Positions 43,460-52,940 of a stretch of DNA of 64,000 nucleotides are shown here, piece after piece (position 1 is the first letter of the stretch; each line of letters starts with the position of its first letter). The notes below the pieces were generated by a model. The model did not search any database, was not told the origin of the DNA, and saw nothing but the letters and a program-made list of their open reading frames with translations. Position numbers and translations under genes: made by a program. Origin of the DNA: Burkholderiales bacterium (lineage in GTDB: Bacteria > Pseudomonadota > Gammaproteobacteria > Burkholderiales > Burkholderiaceae_C); NCBI GenBank assembly GCA_016000265.1, contig JAECRL010000009.1, forward strand, positions 102,172 to 166,171, read 5' to 3'.

Positions 43460-44404
43460 ATGCAACCCTTGCGCACCGTTCTGACCCACCTTGCGGCCCC
43501 ACTGGTGGCCCCACTCATGGCCGCGCTCACCGCGTGCCTCACCCTCGCGGCCCCCCAGGCCCGAGCGGCCACCCAACCGGCCAGCACCGAAGCCGCCACC
43601 CGCCACCCCATCGTGCTGGTGCACGGCTTCATGGGCTTCAAAGACATCTTCGGCGTCGACTACTTCTACCAGGTGCCCGATTTGCTCCGCAAGAACGGCG
43701 CCACCGTCTACGTGGCGGCCGTCTCCGAGGTCAACTCCAGCTCGCTGCGCGGTGAGCAATTGCTGCTGCAGATGAAGCAATGGGCCGCGCGGGACGGCGT
43801 CAAGAAATTCAACCTCATCGGCCACAGCCAGGGCAGCCCCACCAGCCGTTACGTGGCCGGTGTTGCGCCGGAGCTGGTGGCCAGCGTCACCGGCATCGGC
43901 GGGCCCACGGTCATCACCGACGCGCAAGCCGCCGAGAGCAACATCGAGAAGGCCGTGACCAACTACGGCGCGATGGTCGAGTTCGCTGGCAGCTTCGTGG
44001 CCTGGATCTCGGGCAACGGCAAGCTGCCGCAAGACGTCTCCGCCTTGCGCATCAAGGAGGAACTCGACCGCTTCGCCGTGCTCTTCCCCGCCGGGCTGCC
44101 CGCCACCTATTGCGGCGAAGGCCGGCAGCTCGTCAACGGCATCCACTACCTCTCGGCCACCGGGCGCGGCGTGAAGACCAATCGCTGGGACGTCTCCGAC
44201 CTGTTCATGCAGGAGACCTCCGAGCCCAGCGACGGGGCCGTCTACGCTTGCGGCGCGCACCTGGGCAAGGTCATCCGGGACGACTACCCCTGGAACCACA
44301 TCGACGAGATGAACCACGTCTTCGGGCTGATCGGCAAGGCCGCGCCGTCTCCCGCTCAGTTCTACCTCACGCACGCCAACCGCCTGAAGCTGCTGGGTTT
44401 GTGA
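43460..44404 (+). CDS. Secreted triacylglycerol lipase (Burkholderia/Pseudomonas-type)
   Basis: Alpha/beta-hydrolase of 314 aa with an N-terminal signal peptide (about 36 residues, ending PQARA). The oxyanion/N-terminal motif is VLVHGFMGFKD, the nucleophile Ser123 lies in GHSQG, and the catalytic Asp/His regions EPSDGAV and NHIDEMNH match family I lipases. C-A/YC pair positions (ATYCGEG and VYACGAH) and HLGKVIRDDYPWNHID are nearly those of the Burkholderia enzyme, including Ca2+-binding aspartates. Those lipases usually need a Lif foldase encoded next door; none is here. The following gene is a rhodanese. Confidence 0.9.
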   Translation: MQPLRTVLTHLAAPLVAPLMAALTACLTLAAPQARAATQPASTEAATRHPIVLVHGFMGFKDIFGVDYFYQVPDLLRKNGATVYVAAVSEVNSSSLRGEQLLLQMKQWAARDGVKKFNLIGHSQGSPTSRYVAGVAPELVASVTGIGGPTVITDAQAAESNIEKAVTNYGAMVEFAGSFVAWISGNGKLPQDVSALRIKEELDRFAVLFPAGLPATYCGEGRQLVNGIHYLSATGRGVKTNRWDVSDLFMQETSEPSDGAVYACGAHLGKVIRDDYPWNHIDEMNHVFGLIGKAAPSPAQFYLTHANRLKLLGL

Positions 44405-44426
44405 GGCGAGGCCGATGAAGCCATGT

Positions 44427-44457
44427 TGCTTTTTGCGCATGTGCTCATGAAAAAGCA
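44427..44457. other. Inverted repeat between lipase and rhodanese genes
   Basis: TGCTTTTT (44427-44434) and AAAAAGCA (44450-44457) form 8-bp arms around a 15-nt loop, 22 bp after the lipase stop. The A/T content makes it a weak terminator at best; it could act on either strand. Confidence 0.4.
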
Positions 44458-44543
44458 TCACTTTGTGGCGCAGCCCGATCGGGTGAGACTGGGTTCACGG
44501 TGCAAGCGGCACCGACCCATCACACCCATCGCGAGGTCAAGCC

Positions 44544-45461
44544 ATGAAGGCATTCACGAAGTTCCTGACGTCCATCGGCCTGTTGCTGGCGCTGCCCGCC
44601 ATCGCACAGACCTCCCCCTACCTGGTCAGCACCGACTGGCTGGAGAAGAACCTCAACGACCCGAAGGTCAAGGTCATCGAGGTCAGCGTCGTGCCCGGCG
44701 TCTACGAGCGCGGCCACATCCCCGGTGCCGTCAACTTCGCGTGGCACACGGACCTGGTTGACCCGGTCCGCCGCGACATCGTCGGCCAGCAGGACTTCGA
44801 GAAAAAGCTGCGCGCCGCCGGGGTCTCCAACGACAGCACCGTCATCCTCTACGGAGACAACAACAACTGGTTCGCCGCCTGGGGCGCCTGGGTCTTCGAC
44901 GTCTACAACATCAAGAATGTCAAGCTGCTCGACGGCGGGCGCAAGAAGTGGGAAGCCGAAGGCCGCTCGCTGTCTCCGCTGGCCGCCGCACCGGTGGCGG
45001 GCAACATCAAGGTTTCAGCGGCCAACCACGCCCTGCGCGCCCGCCTGAGCGACGTGGTGGCCGTGGCCGAGAAGAAAACCAACGCGGCGCTGGTGGACAT
45101 CCGCTCGGCCGACGAGTTCAGCGGCAAGGTCTTCGCCCCCGCTGGGGTGCAGGAGCTGTCGGTGCGCGCCGGTCACGTGCCCAGCGCCGTGAACGTGCCC
45201 TGGGGCCAGGCCGTGGCCGCCGATGGCACCTTCAAGCCGGTCGAAGAGCTGCGCAAGCTCTACGCCAACGTGGGCGTGGACGGCAAGAAGCCGGTGATCA
45301 CCTACTGCCGCATCGGCGAGCGCTCCAGCCACACCTGGTTCGCACTCAAGAAGCTGCTGGGCTACGAGGTTCGCAACTACGACGGTTCGTGGACCGAGTA
45401 CGGCAACGCCGTGGGCGTGCCCGTCAGCAACCCCGCCGGCACGGTGTGGGGCGGTCGCTGA
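44544..45461 (+). CDS. Periplasmic thiosulfate sulfurtransferase (tandem rhodanese)
   Basis: A 305-aa protein with a signal peptide (MKAFTKFLTSIGLLLALPAIAQ) and two rhodanese domains. The first (about 25-145: YLVSTDWLEKNLNDPKVKVIEV, ERGHIPGAVNF, ILYGDNNNWFAAWGAWVF) is inactive, having no cysteine at the loop. The second (about 160-300) has the active-site loop C-R-I-G-E-R-S with Cys255. It moves sulfane sulfur from thiosulfate to acceptors. It lies 31 bp before the YeeE/TsuA-like transporter gene, so the pair likely handles external thiosulfate. Confidence 0.92.
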   Translation: MKAFTKFLTSIGLLLALPAIAQTSPYLVSTDWLEKNLNDPKVKVIEVSVVPGVYERGHIPGAVNFAWHTDLVDPVRRDIVGQQDFEKKLRAAGVSNDSTVILYGDNNNWFAAWGAWVFDVYNIKNVKLLDGGRKKWEAEGRSLSPLAAAPVAGNIKVSAANHALRARLSDVVAVAEKKTNAALVDIRSADEFSGKVFAPAGVQELSVRAGHVPSAVNVPWGQAVAADGTFKPVEELRKLYANVGVDGKKPVITYCRIGERSSHTWFALKKLLGYEVRNYDGSWTEYGNAVGVPVSNPAGTVWGGR

Positions 45462-45492
45462 GCGACACCCGCAGCACAGGAGCCCCCTCACC

Positions 45493-46680
45493 ATGAGCGC
45501 GCCTGCCATCGAGCATGACCAGGCGCAGGGGCTGCCCTCGTGGCGGTCCCTGCTGCCCAGCGCGGCCGTCCTCGGGGCGGCCTTCTGGTTGCATCAACAA
45601 CTCGCGGAGCTGCCCACCGGGCGCACGCTGACGCTGTCCCTGGCCTTCGGGCTGTTCGCAGGCGTGGTGCTGCAGCGATCGCGTTTTTGCTTTTACTGCG
45701 TCAGCCGCGATTTCATCGAATCGCGTGACGCGCGCGGCCTGCTGGGCATCGTGGCCGCGCTCGCGGTGGGCACGCTGGGCTACCACGCCATCTTCGGCGC
45801 CTTCCTGCCGGAGCCGGCCGCCGGTCGCCTGCCACCGGGCGCGCACATCGGGCCGGTCAGCGGCGTGCTGGTGCTGGGCGCCTTCGCCTTCGGGCTGGGC
45901 ATGGCCATCGCGGGCTCGTGCATCAGCGCGCAGCTCTACCGGCTGGGCGAAGGCGCGCTGGCCGCGCCGGTGGCGCTGCTGGGCACGGTGGGCGGCTTCG
46001 TGCTCGGCCTGTTGAGCTGGAACCCGCTGTACCTCGCGTCCATGCAGGAAGCACCCGTTTTGTGGCTGCCGCATCACCTGGGCTACGACGGCTCGGCGGT
46101 GGTGCAGCTGCTGGCGCTGGGCCTGGTGGCGGCCTTGCTGGCGCGATGGCACCGCGCACCGCCGCCCTCGTTGGGCGCAGGGGCCAGCCCCTGGTGGCGC
46201 CGCCGCTGGCCCACGCACGTCGGCGGCATCCTGATCGGTGCGCTGGCGGTGGTGGCCTTCCTGCGCGTGGCACCGCTGGGCGTCACGGCCGAGCTGGGCA
46301 GCGTGGCGCGCACGCTGGCCGATCAACGCGGCTGGCTGCCCACGAGGCTGGAGGGCATCGACACCTTGCGCGGTTGCGCCACGGCCATCAAGGAGACGCT
46401 GTGGTCCAACAACGGGGCCTTCATCGCGGGCATCGTGCTGGGCTCGCTGGCGGCGGCGTTGTCGGCCGGTGACTTCAAGCCCAAGCGGCCCACGCGCAAC
46501 GAGTTGCTGCGCGCGCTGGCCGGCGGCGTGCTCATGGGCTGGGGCGCCACCCTGGCGCTGGGCTGCACGGTGGGCACGCTGCTGTCGGGCATCATGGCCG
46601 CGGCGGCCTCGGGCTGGGTGTTCGCGGCGGCCTCGGGTGCGGGGCTGCTGGCGGGCTGGTGGTGGCGCCAGCGCTGGTGA
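45493..46680 (+). CDS. YeeE/YedE-family (TsuA-like) thiosulfate transporter
   Basis: Polytopic membrane protein of 395 aa. It has the internally repeated YeeE/YedE fold: QRSRFCFYCVSRDFIESRD, FGLGMAIAGSCISAQLYRLGEGAL, then a second half with TLRGCATAIKETLWSNNGAFIAGIVLGSLAAAL and LMGWGATLALGCTVGTLLSGIMAAAASGWVF. Conserved cysteines in each half fit the thiosulfate relay proposed for TsuA. Downstream of a periplasmic rhodanese, it probably imports thiosulfate or its sulfur. The two genes appear to form a dicistronic unit. Confidence 0.88.
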   Translation: MSAPAIEHDQAQGLPSWRSLLPSAAVLGAAFWLHQQLAELPTGRTLTLSLAFGLFAGVVLQRSRFCFYCVSRDFIESRDARGLLGIVAALAVGTLGYHAIFGAFLPEPAAGRLPPGAHIGPVSGVLVLGAFAFGLGMAIAGSCISAQLYRLGEGALAAPVALLGTVGGFVLGLLSWNPLYLASMQEAPVLWLPHHLGYDGSAVVQLLALGLVAALLARWHRAPPPSLGAGASPWWRRRWPTHVGGILIGALAVVAFLRVAPLGVTAELGSVARTLADQRGWLPTRLEGIDTLRGCATAIKETLWSNNGAFIAGIVLGSLAAALSAGDFKPKRPTRNELLRALAGGVLMGWGATLALGCTVGTLLSGIMAAAASGWVFAAASGAGLLAGWWWRQRW

Positions 46681-46706
46681 GCACCAGCGAGGGGGCCTGG
46701 GCAGCA

Positions 46707-47106
<400 letters not shown>

Positions 47107-47211
47107 GTTCGGGACTCCGTTGCGTCGTGTCGATGCGTGAAGCCCGAACTGTGGCACAGCCTCGTGGGCCGCGTCACCCGCGTGGGGAATGGGTCCCCTG
47201 GCGTCCTGGGC

Positions 47212-47598
47212 TCAAACCTGCAGGACGAAGACCGGCGCCAGGCGCGCCGCCTCCTCGTCGGTGAACAGCCGCGAGCGCGCCAGAAAGCGCAGGCCATGCG
47301 GTCCCTCCAGCGAGAACATGCCGCCCCGCCCGGCCACCACGTCGATGGTCAGGTGGGTGTGCTGCCAGTACTCGAACTGCGAGGCGCTCATGTAGAACGG
47401 GCAGCCGCCGATCTCGCCGAGCTGCACATCGGAGGGGCCGATCAGCACCTCGCCGCGCTGCAAGCACATCGGCGAGCTGCCATCGCAACAACCACCGGAC
47501 TGGTGGAACATCAGCTCGCCGTGCAGGGCCTGGAGTCGGGCGATCAGGGCCAGCGCCTCGGGCGTGGCGGTGACGCGCAGGGCCTCGGTCTGTGCCAT
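47212..47598 (-). CDS. DUF779 family protein
   Basis: A 128-aa protein with conserved cysteine-rich loop FHQSGGCCDGSSPMCLQ and a second motif GGCPFYMSASQFEYWQHTHLTIDV. DUF779 proteins are regularly encoded directly after acetaldehyde dehydrogenases of the AcoD/ExaC type. Here the gene starts 13 bp after the aldehyde dehydrogenase stop. The Cys/His pattern suggests metal binding; the function is not established. Confidence 0.9.
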   Translation of the reverse strand: MAQTEALRVTATPEALALIARLQALHGELMFHQSGGCCDGSSPMCLQRGEVLIGPSDVQLGEIGGCPFYMSASQFEYWQHTHLTIDVVAGRGGMFSLEGPHGLRFLARSRLFTDEEAARLAPVFVLQV

Positions 47599-47611
47599 CG
47601 CGCCCGCCCCC

Positions 47612-49132
47612 TCAGAAAAAGCCCAGCGCCTTGGGGCTGTAGCTCACCAGCAGGTTCTTGGTCTGCTGATAGTGGTCCAGCATCATGCGGTGGTTCTCGC
47701 GACCGATGCCCGACTGCTTGTAGCCACCGAAGGCCGCGTGCGCGGGGTAGAGGTGGTAGCAGTTGGTCCACACGCGACCGGCCTGGATGCCCCGACCCAT
47801 GCGGTAGGCGCGGCTGCCGTCGCGGCTCCACACGCCGGCGCCCAGGCCATAGAGCGTGTCGTTGGCGATGCGCAGCGCGTCGGCCTCGTCCTTGAAGGTG
47901 GTCATGGACACCACCGGCCCGAAGATCTCTTCCTGGAAGATGCGCATCTTGTTGTGCCCCTGGAAGATGGTGGGCTGCACATAAAAGCCGTCGCCCAGCT
48001 CGCCAGGCAACTGCGCGCGCGCGCCACCGCTCAGGCACACGGCGCCTTCTTGCTTGCCGATGTCCATGTACGACAGGATCTTGTCGACCTGCTCCATCGA
48101 CGCCTGCGCGCCGATCATGGTCTCCGTGTCCAGCGGGTTGCCCTGCTTGATGGCCCGCACGCGCTGGATGGCGCGCTCCATGAACCGGTCTGCGATGGAC
48201 TCCTGCACCAGCGCCCGGCTCGGGCAGGTGCAGACCTCACCCTGGTTCAGCGCGAACAGGGTGAAGCCCTCCAGCGCCTTGTCGAAGAACTCGTCGTCCT
48301 GCGCCATCACGTCGTCGAAGAACACATTGGGGCTCTTGCCGCCCAGCTCCAGCGTGACCGGGATCAGGTTCTGGCTGGCGTACTGCATGATCAGGCGGCC
48401 CGTGGTGGTCTCCCCCGTGAACGCGATCTTGGCGATGCGCTTGCTCGTGGCCAGCGGCTTGCCCGCTTCCAGCCCGAAGCCGTTGACGATGTTGAGCACG
48501 CCCGGGGGCAGGATGTCGGCGATCAGCTCGGCCAGCACCAGGATGCTGACGGGCGTCTGCTCGGCCGGCTTGAGCACCACGCAGTTGCCCGCGGCCAGCG
48601 CCGGCGCCAGCTTCCAGGCCGCCATCAGGATGGGGAAGTTCCAGGGGATGATCTGGCCGACCACGCCCAGCGGCTCGTGGAAGTGATAGGCCACGGTGTC
48701 GCCGTCGAGCTCGCCGACCGAGCCCTCCTGCGAGCGGATGCAGGCCGCGAAGTAGCGGAAGTGGTCGATGGCCAGCGGGATGTCGGCGGCCAGCGTCTCG
48801 CGCACCGGCTTGCCGTTGTCCCAGGTCTCGGCCACGGCCAGCAGCTCCAGGTTGGCCTCCAGGCGGTCGGCCACGCGGTTGAGCAGCAAGGCGCGCTCGG
48901 TGGGCGAGGTGCGCCCCCAGGTGGCAAACGCCGCGTGGGCCGCGTCCAGCGCCAGGTTGACGTCCTCCTCGCTGGAGCGGGCCACCTGGCAGAACACGCG
49001 CCCCGTCACCGGGGTGACGTTGTCGAAGTACTGGCCCTTGACCGGCGCGACCCACTGGCCGTTGATGAAGTTGTCGTAGCGCTTCTTGAACGTGACGGGG
49101 GAGCCGGCGGTGCCGGGTGCGGCGTAGATCAT
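47612..49132 (-). CDS. Aldehyde dehydrogenase (acetaldehyde dehydrogenase, AcoD/ExaC type)
   Basis: NAD-dependent aldehyde oxidation. The 506-aa protein begins [28 protein letters not shown]. It contains the nucleotide site AFTGETTTG, the glutamate in [14 protein letters not shown], and the catalytic cysteine (Cys301) in [15 protein letters not shown]. The E-V-C-T-C-P-S-R-A variant is typical of E. coli AldB and Pseudomonas ExaC, which act on acetaldehyde from ethanol or acetoin breakdown. It is expressed with the DUF779 gene from a sigma-54 promoter (49247-49261) and is divergent from the AcoR-like activator. Confidence 0.94.
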   Translation of the reverse strand: MIYAAPGTAGSPVTFKKRYDNFINGQWVAPVKGQYFDNVTPVTGRVFCQVARSSEEDVNLALDAAHAAFATWGRTSPTERALLLNRVADRLEANLELLAVAETWDNGKPVRETLAADIPLAIDHFRYFAACIRSQEGSVGELDGDTVAYHFHEPLGVVGQIIPWNFPILMAAWKLAPALAAGNCVVLKPAEQTPVSILVLAELIADILPPGVLNIVNGFGLEAGKPLATSKRIAKIAFTGETTTGRLIMQYASQNLIPVTLELGGKSPNVFFDDVMAQDDEFFDKALEGFTLFALNQGEVCTCPSRALVQESIADRFMERAIQRVRAIKQGNPLDTETMIGAQASMEQVDKILSYMDIGKQEGAVCLSGGARAQLPGELGDGFYVQPTIFQGHNKMRIFQEEIFGPVVSMTTFKDEADALRIANDTLYGLGAGVWSRDGSRAYRMGRGIQAGRVWTNCYHLYPAHAAFGGYKQSGIGRENHRMMLDHYQQTKNLLVSYSPKALGFF

Positions 49133-49439
49133 GCGTGTCTCCTGGGTGAGCAAAGGGGCAAGGGGGGCGACGAAAAGAGGTGCGGTGGACAGGCGCGGTG
49201 GAGTCGCCCCTGTCCCGGGCTTGTGGCCCGCCGCCCCCTTGACAGCGCACACCGCGTGCCAATGCGGGTTCGCCCTCATTGGCGGGTGACGCGCCTGAGG
49301 GCCCCCCGGAAAATCCCGGGGGCCCGCCCCCTGTCACCCTGTGCCGAGTCCGCTTGCGTCACCTTGGCACACTGTCCCGAAACGACACAGGGTGACCCCG
49401 GGTGTCACCCAGGGCGGCCAGCGCGATACTGCGGCGGCC
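49133..49439. promoter_or_regulatory. Divergent control region of aldehyde dehydrogenase and acoR-like gene
   Basis: This 307-bp gap holds a minus-strand sigma-54 promoter (49247-49261) and, 70-150 bp upstream of it, repeated GTCACC half-sites. An 11-bp perfect inverted pair GTCACCCTGTG (49333-49343) and CACAGGGTGAC (49386-49396) is present, plus GTCACC at 49358 and 49404 (the latter inverted to 49390-49395). These are natural binding sites for the divergently encoded activator. No coding sequence is seen. Confidence 0.65.
49247..49261 (-). promoter_or_regulatory. Sigma-54 (-24/-12) promoter of the aldehyde dehydrogenase operon
   Basis: On the minus strand TGGCAC-N5-GTGC with the GG and GC 10 nt apart; the -24 element with its following G is perfect, the -12 has one mismatch. 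The predicted start is about 49235, leaving a leader of about 100 nt. Confidence 0.8.
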
Positions 49440-51467
49440 ATGCGCTCGCTTTCCCCCACCCCCGCTTCGGACCTCAACCAGGCCCGCCGCTGCCTGCTCG
49501 AAGCCGGCGAGGTGCCGGGCGGCCTGGTCGACGAGGCCCTCAGCCGCTCCTGGCAGCGCAGCCAGCACGCCGGCCTCAGCCCCCTGGGTGGCCTCCTGGA
49601 GCCGCCGCTGTGCAGCGACAGCGAACTGCGCCAGGCCCTGCAGACCGAGCGAGACTTCCTCGCCCAGGCCCGCCCGGTCATGGACTTCGTTTTCGACCAG
49701 ATGCGCGACTCCGGCAGCCTGGTCGTGCTCTCCAACGCCCGCGGCCTGCTGCTGCACAGCCTGGGTGACGCCGACTTCCTCGGGCGGGCCGAACGCGTGT
49801 CGCTGCGCCCGGGAGCCCTGTGGCACGAATCGGACCGCGGCACCAACGCCATCGGCACCGCCCTGGCCGAGGGCCAGCCCGTCGTCATCCAGGGTGCGGA
49901 GCACTACCTGGAGCGCAACGGCTTCCTGACCTGCTCGGCCGCCCCCGTCTTCGGCCCGCGTGGCCAGCTGCGCGGCGTGCTCGACATCTCCGGCGACCAC
50001 CGCGGCCACCACCCCCACACCTTCGCCCTGGTGCGCTCGGCCGCCCGCATGATCGAAGACCGGCTCTTCCACGCCCGCCACGCCCAGGACCGCGTCCTGC
50101 GCCTGCACCCCCTGGCAGAGGGCCTGGGTGGCGTCGGCGAAGGCCTGCTGGCCCTGTCCGAAGACGGCTGGGTGGTCGGCGCCAACACCCTGGCGCAGCG
50201 ATGGCTGTCGCTGGACAGCGCACGCATCGGCGGCTGCACGCTGGAGCAACTCACCGGCATCGGCCTGGGCCTGTGGCCGCCAGGCAAGGTCCGCGCCGTG
50301 CCAGGCCTGCGCGGCGCGCTGCTGCACGCCCGGCTCGACATCCAACACCGCCCGGCGGTCACGGTGGTCAACGCCCCGCGGGGCCCGGGGACATCGGGCC
50401 GTGCACCCAGCGAAGCAGCCCTCGCACCGCACCCCGCAAACGCCCCCGCAAACGCCCCCGAAACCTCACCCGAAACCGCCGCAGTCGACCGCCGCGTCGC
50501 CGCCGCCCGCGCCCGCGCGCAGCTGGTCCAGGCCCAAGGCATCGCCGTGCTCATCCATGGCGAATCGGGCTCAGGCAAGGAGGTGCTGGCGCGCCAGCTC
50601 CACGACGACGGCCCCCGCGCGGGCCGCCCCTTCATCGCCGTCAACTGCGCGGCCCTGCCCGACGCCCTGATCGAAGCCGAGCTCTTCGGCTACGTGGGCG
50701 GCGCCTTCACCGGCGCGCGGCGCGAGGGCTCGCCCGGGCGCATCCGCGAAGCCGATGGCGGCACCCTCTTCCTCGACGAAATCGGCGACATGCCCCTGGC
50801 CCTGCAAGCGCGCCTGCTGCGCGTGCTGCAAGACAAAGCCGTGGTGCCCGTGGGCGGCAACCACCCCATCGCCGTCGACTTCCAGCTGGTCTCGGCCACC
50901 CACCGCCGCCTCAAGGACACCATCCAGGCCGGGGCCTTCCGCGAGGACCTCTACTACCGACTCAACGGCCTGACCGTCACCCTGCCGCCCCTGCGCGAGC
51001 GCGAGGACTTCGACGCCGTGCTGCGCGCGATGCTCACCGACGTCGGGCGCGACATGGGACGCCCCCCGATCGACACCATCCACCCCGGCCTGCTGCAGGC
51101 GCTGCGCCGCCACCGCTGGCCGGGCAACCTGCGCCAGCTCCACGGCCTGCTGCGCACCGCCTGCGCCCTGCTGCCCCCCGACGCCGTCAGCCTGGACTGG
51201 TCTCACCTGCCCGAGGACATGGCCGAAGACCTGCTGGCCTGCGCCCCCCCCAGCGGCCCCGCCATCGAGCCCCAGCCCCCCACCGCAGCGGACACCAACC
51301 TGCGCCAGGTCTCCAGCCAGGCCATCCGCCAGGTGGTCGCCGCCACCGAAGGCAACCTCTCCGAGGCCGCACGGCGCCTGGGCATCAGCCGCAACACCCT
51401 CTACCGCTGGCTGCGCCGCGACGGCGATGCCGGCACCCAGACCAACGGCCCGGCCCAGGCGCAGTGA
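49440..51467 (+). CDS. AcoR-like sigma-54-dependent transcriptional activator
   Basis: A 675-aa enhancer-binding protein. The N-terminal GAF-type sensor region (about 50-220: [59 protein letters not shown]) matches the AcoR/acetoin-type family. A linker follows, then AAA+ (about 350-580) with Walker [25 protein letters not shown] and Walker [10 protein letters not shown], and a Fis-type helix-turn-helix at the end ([22 protein letters not shown]). It is divergent from aldehyde dehydrogenase and should activate it; the inducer may be acetaldehyde, ethanol or acetoin. The ATG at 49440 is used; an earlier start would overlap the binding sites. Confidence 0.9.
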   Translation: MRSLSPTPASDLNQARRCLLEAGEVPGGLVDEALSRSWQRSQHAGLSPLGGLLEPPLCSDSELRQALQTERDFLAQARPVMDFVFDQMRDSGSLVVLSNARGLLLHSLGDADFLGRAERVSLRPGALWHESDRGTNAIGTALAEGQPVVIQGAEHYLERNGFLTCSAAPVFGPRGQLRGVLDISGDHRGHHPHTFALVRSAARMIEDRLFHARHAQDRVLRLHPLAEGLGGVGEGLLALSEDGWVVGANTLAQRWLSLDSARIGGCTLEQLTGIGLGLWPPGKVRAVPGLRGALLHARLDIQHRPAVTVVNAPRGPGTSGRAPSEAALAPHPANAPANAPETSPETAAVDRRVAAARARAQLVQAQGIAVLIHGESGSGKEVLARQLHDDGPRAGRPFIAVNCAALPDALIEAELFGYVGGAFTGARREGSPGRIREADGGTLFLDEIGDMPLALQARLLRVLQDKAVVPVGGNHPIAVDFQLVSATHRRLKDTIQAGAFREDLYYRLNGLTVTLPPLREREDFDAVLRAMLTDVGRDMGRPPIDTIHPGLLQALRRHRWPGNLRQLHGLLRTACALLPPDAVSLDWSHLPEDMAEDLLACAPPSGPAIEPQPPTAADTNLRQVSSQAIRQVVAATEGNLSEAARRLGISRNTLYRWLRRDGDAGTQTNGPAQAQ

Positions 51468-51528
51468 ATTGCGCCTGAGCCGACCTTGTCCCCGAGAAAA
51501 CACCCTGGCATTGGTTAGCATCTCGTCC

Positions 51529-52236
51529 ATGACGAACGCCGACCCCCAAGAACTCGCGAAATTCTCCGACCTGGCCCACAAGTGGTGGGACCCGGAGAGC
51601 GAATTCCGCCCCCTGCACCAGATCAACCCCCTGCGCCTGGACTGGATCGACCAGTTCGCATCCATCTCGGGCAAGAACGTGGTGGACGTGGGCTGTGGCG
51701 GCGGCATCCTGGCCGAGTCCATGGCCCGCCGCGGCGCCAACGTGCTGGGCGTGGACCTGGCTGACAAGCCCCTGAAGGTCGCGCAGTTGCACGCCATGGA
51801 AGGCGGCGTCGCCAACCTGGACTACCGCAGCATCGCCGCCGAAGACCTGGCCGCCGAGCAACCCGGCGCCTTCGACGTCGTCACCTGCATGGAAATGCTG
51901 GAGCACGTGCCCGACCCCTCTTCGGTCATCCGCGCCTGTGCCAGCATGGCCCGCCCGGGCGGCTGGGTGTTCTTCTCCACGCTCAACCGCAACCCCAAGT
52001 CCTTCCTGTTCGCCATCGTGGGCGCGGAGTACCTGCTCAAGCTGCTGCCCAAGGGCACGCACGAGTTCTCGCGTTTCATCCGCCCGGCCGAACTCGCCCG
52101 CTGGACGCGCGAAGCCGGCCTCGACCACGTGCAGTTCAAGGGCCTGGAGTACAACCCGATCACGCGCCGCTACTGGCTCTCGGGCGACACCAGCGTGAAC
52201 TACATGGTCGCGTGCCGCAAGCCGCTCAACACATGA
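51529..52236 (+). CDS. ubiG: Ubiquinone biosynthesis O-methyltransferase
   Basis: SAM-dependent methyltransferase making both O-methylations of ubiquinone. The 235-aa protein starts [40 protein letters not shown], the UbiG signature. SAM motif I is [16 protein letters not shown], with motif [15 protein letters not shown] and the C-terminal [19 protein letters not shown]. Its stop overlaps the gph start (ATGA), indicating coupling. Confidence 0.96.
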   Translation: MTNADPQELAKFSDLAHKWWDPESEFRPLHQINPLRLDWIDQFASISGKNVVDVGCGGGILAESMARRGANVLGVDLADKPLKVAQLHAMEGGVANLDYRSIAAEDLAAEQPGAFDVVTCMEMLEHVPDPSSVIRACASMARPGGWVFFSTLNRNPKSFLFAIVGAEYLLKLLPKGTHEFSRFIRPAELARWTREAGLDHVQFKGLEYNPITRRYWLSGDTSVNYMVACRKPLNT

Positions 52237-52928
52237 ATGACATGAGTGGCCTGATCGGCTCCATCACCTGGGCGCACCCGCCCACCGCCGTCCTGTTCGA
52301 CCTCGACGGCACCTTGGCCGACACCGCCGGGGACCTCGGCGGCGCGCTCAACCACCTGCGCGTGGCGCGCGGGCTGGAGCCGCTGCCTCTGGAGACGCTG
52401 CGCCCTTACGCTTCCGCCGGCGCGCGCGGGCTCATCGGCGTCGGCCTCAACGTGCACCCCGGCGACGCCGAATTCGAAGCCCTGCGCGTGGCCTTCCTGG
52501 CCGCCTACGACCGCTGCCTGTCGGACACCACCGCGCTGTTCGACGGCGTGGCCGAGTTGCTCGACGAGCTGGAATCTCGGGGCCTGAAATGGGGCGTGAT
52601 GACCAACAAGCCGCACCGATTCACGGTGCCGGTGATGCGCGGCCTGCAGCTCGACACCCGCTCGGGCACCACCATCAGCGGCGACACCACCGCCCACCCC
52701 AAGCCGCACCCGTTGCCGCTGCTCACCGCGGCGCAGGAGCTGGGCGTGGCGCCCACCACCGTGCTCTACGTGGGCGACGACCTGCGCGACATCCAGGCCG
52801 CCCGGGCCGCCGGCATGCCCAGCGCCGCCGCCGGCTGGGGCTACATCGGCCACAACGGCGAGGTGGCCTCCTGGGGCGCCGACGTCATCGCGGCGCACCC
52901 GCTGGACCTGCTGCGCTGCCTGGGCTGA
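52233..52928 (+). CDS. gph: Phosphoglycolate phosphatase
   Basis: HAD-superfamily phosphatase of 231 aa removing 2-phosphoglycolate. Motif I is [13 protein letters not shown], motif II GVMTNK, and motif [39 protein letters not shown]. The ATG at 52233 overlaps the ubiG stop; a GTG at 52212 is an alternative. ubiG-gph is a common gammaproteobacterial and betaproteobacterial pair. It is convergent with manC (12-bp gap). Confidence 0.93.
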   Translation: MNDMSGLIGSITWAHPPTAVLFDLDGTLADTAGDLGGALNHLRVARGLEPLPLETLRPYASAGARGLIGVGLNVHPGDAEFEALRVAFLAAYDRCLSDTTALFDGVAELLDELESRGLKWGVMTNKPHRFTVPVMRGLQLDTRSGTTISGDTTAHPKPHPLPLLTAAQELGVAPTTVLYVGDDLRDIQAARAAGMPSAAAGWGYIGHNGEVASWGADVIAAHPLDLLRCLG

Positions 52929-52940
52929 GCCCAGGCCGAC

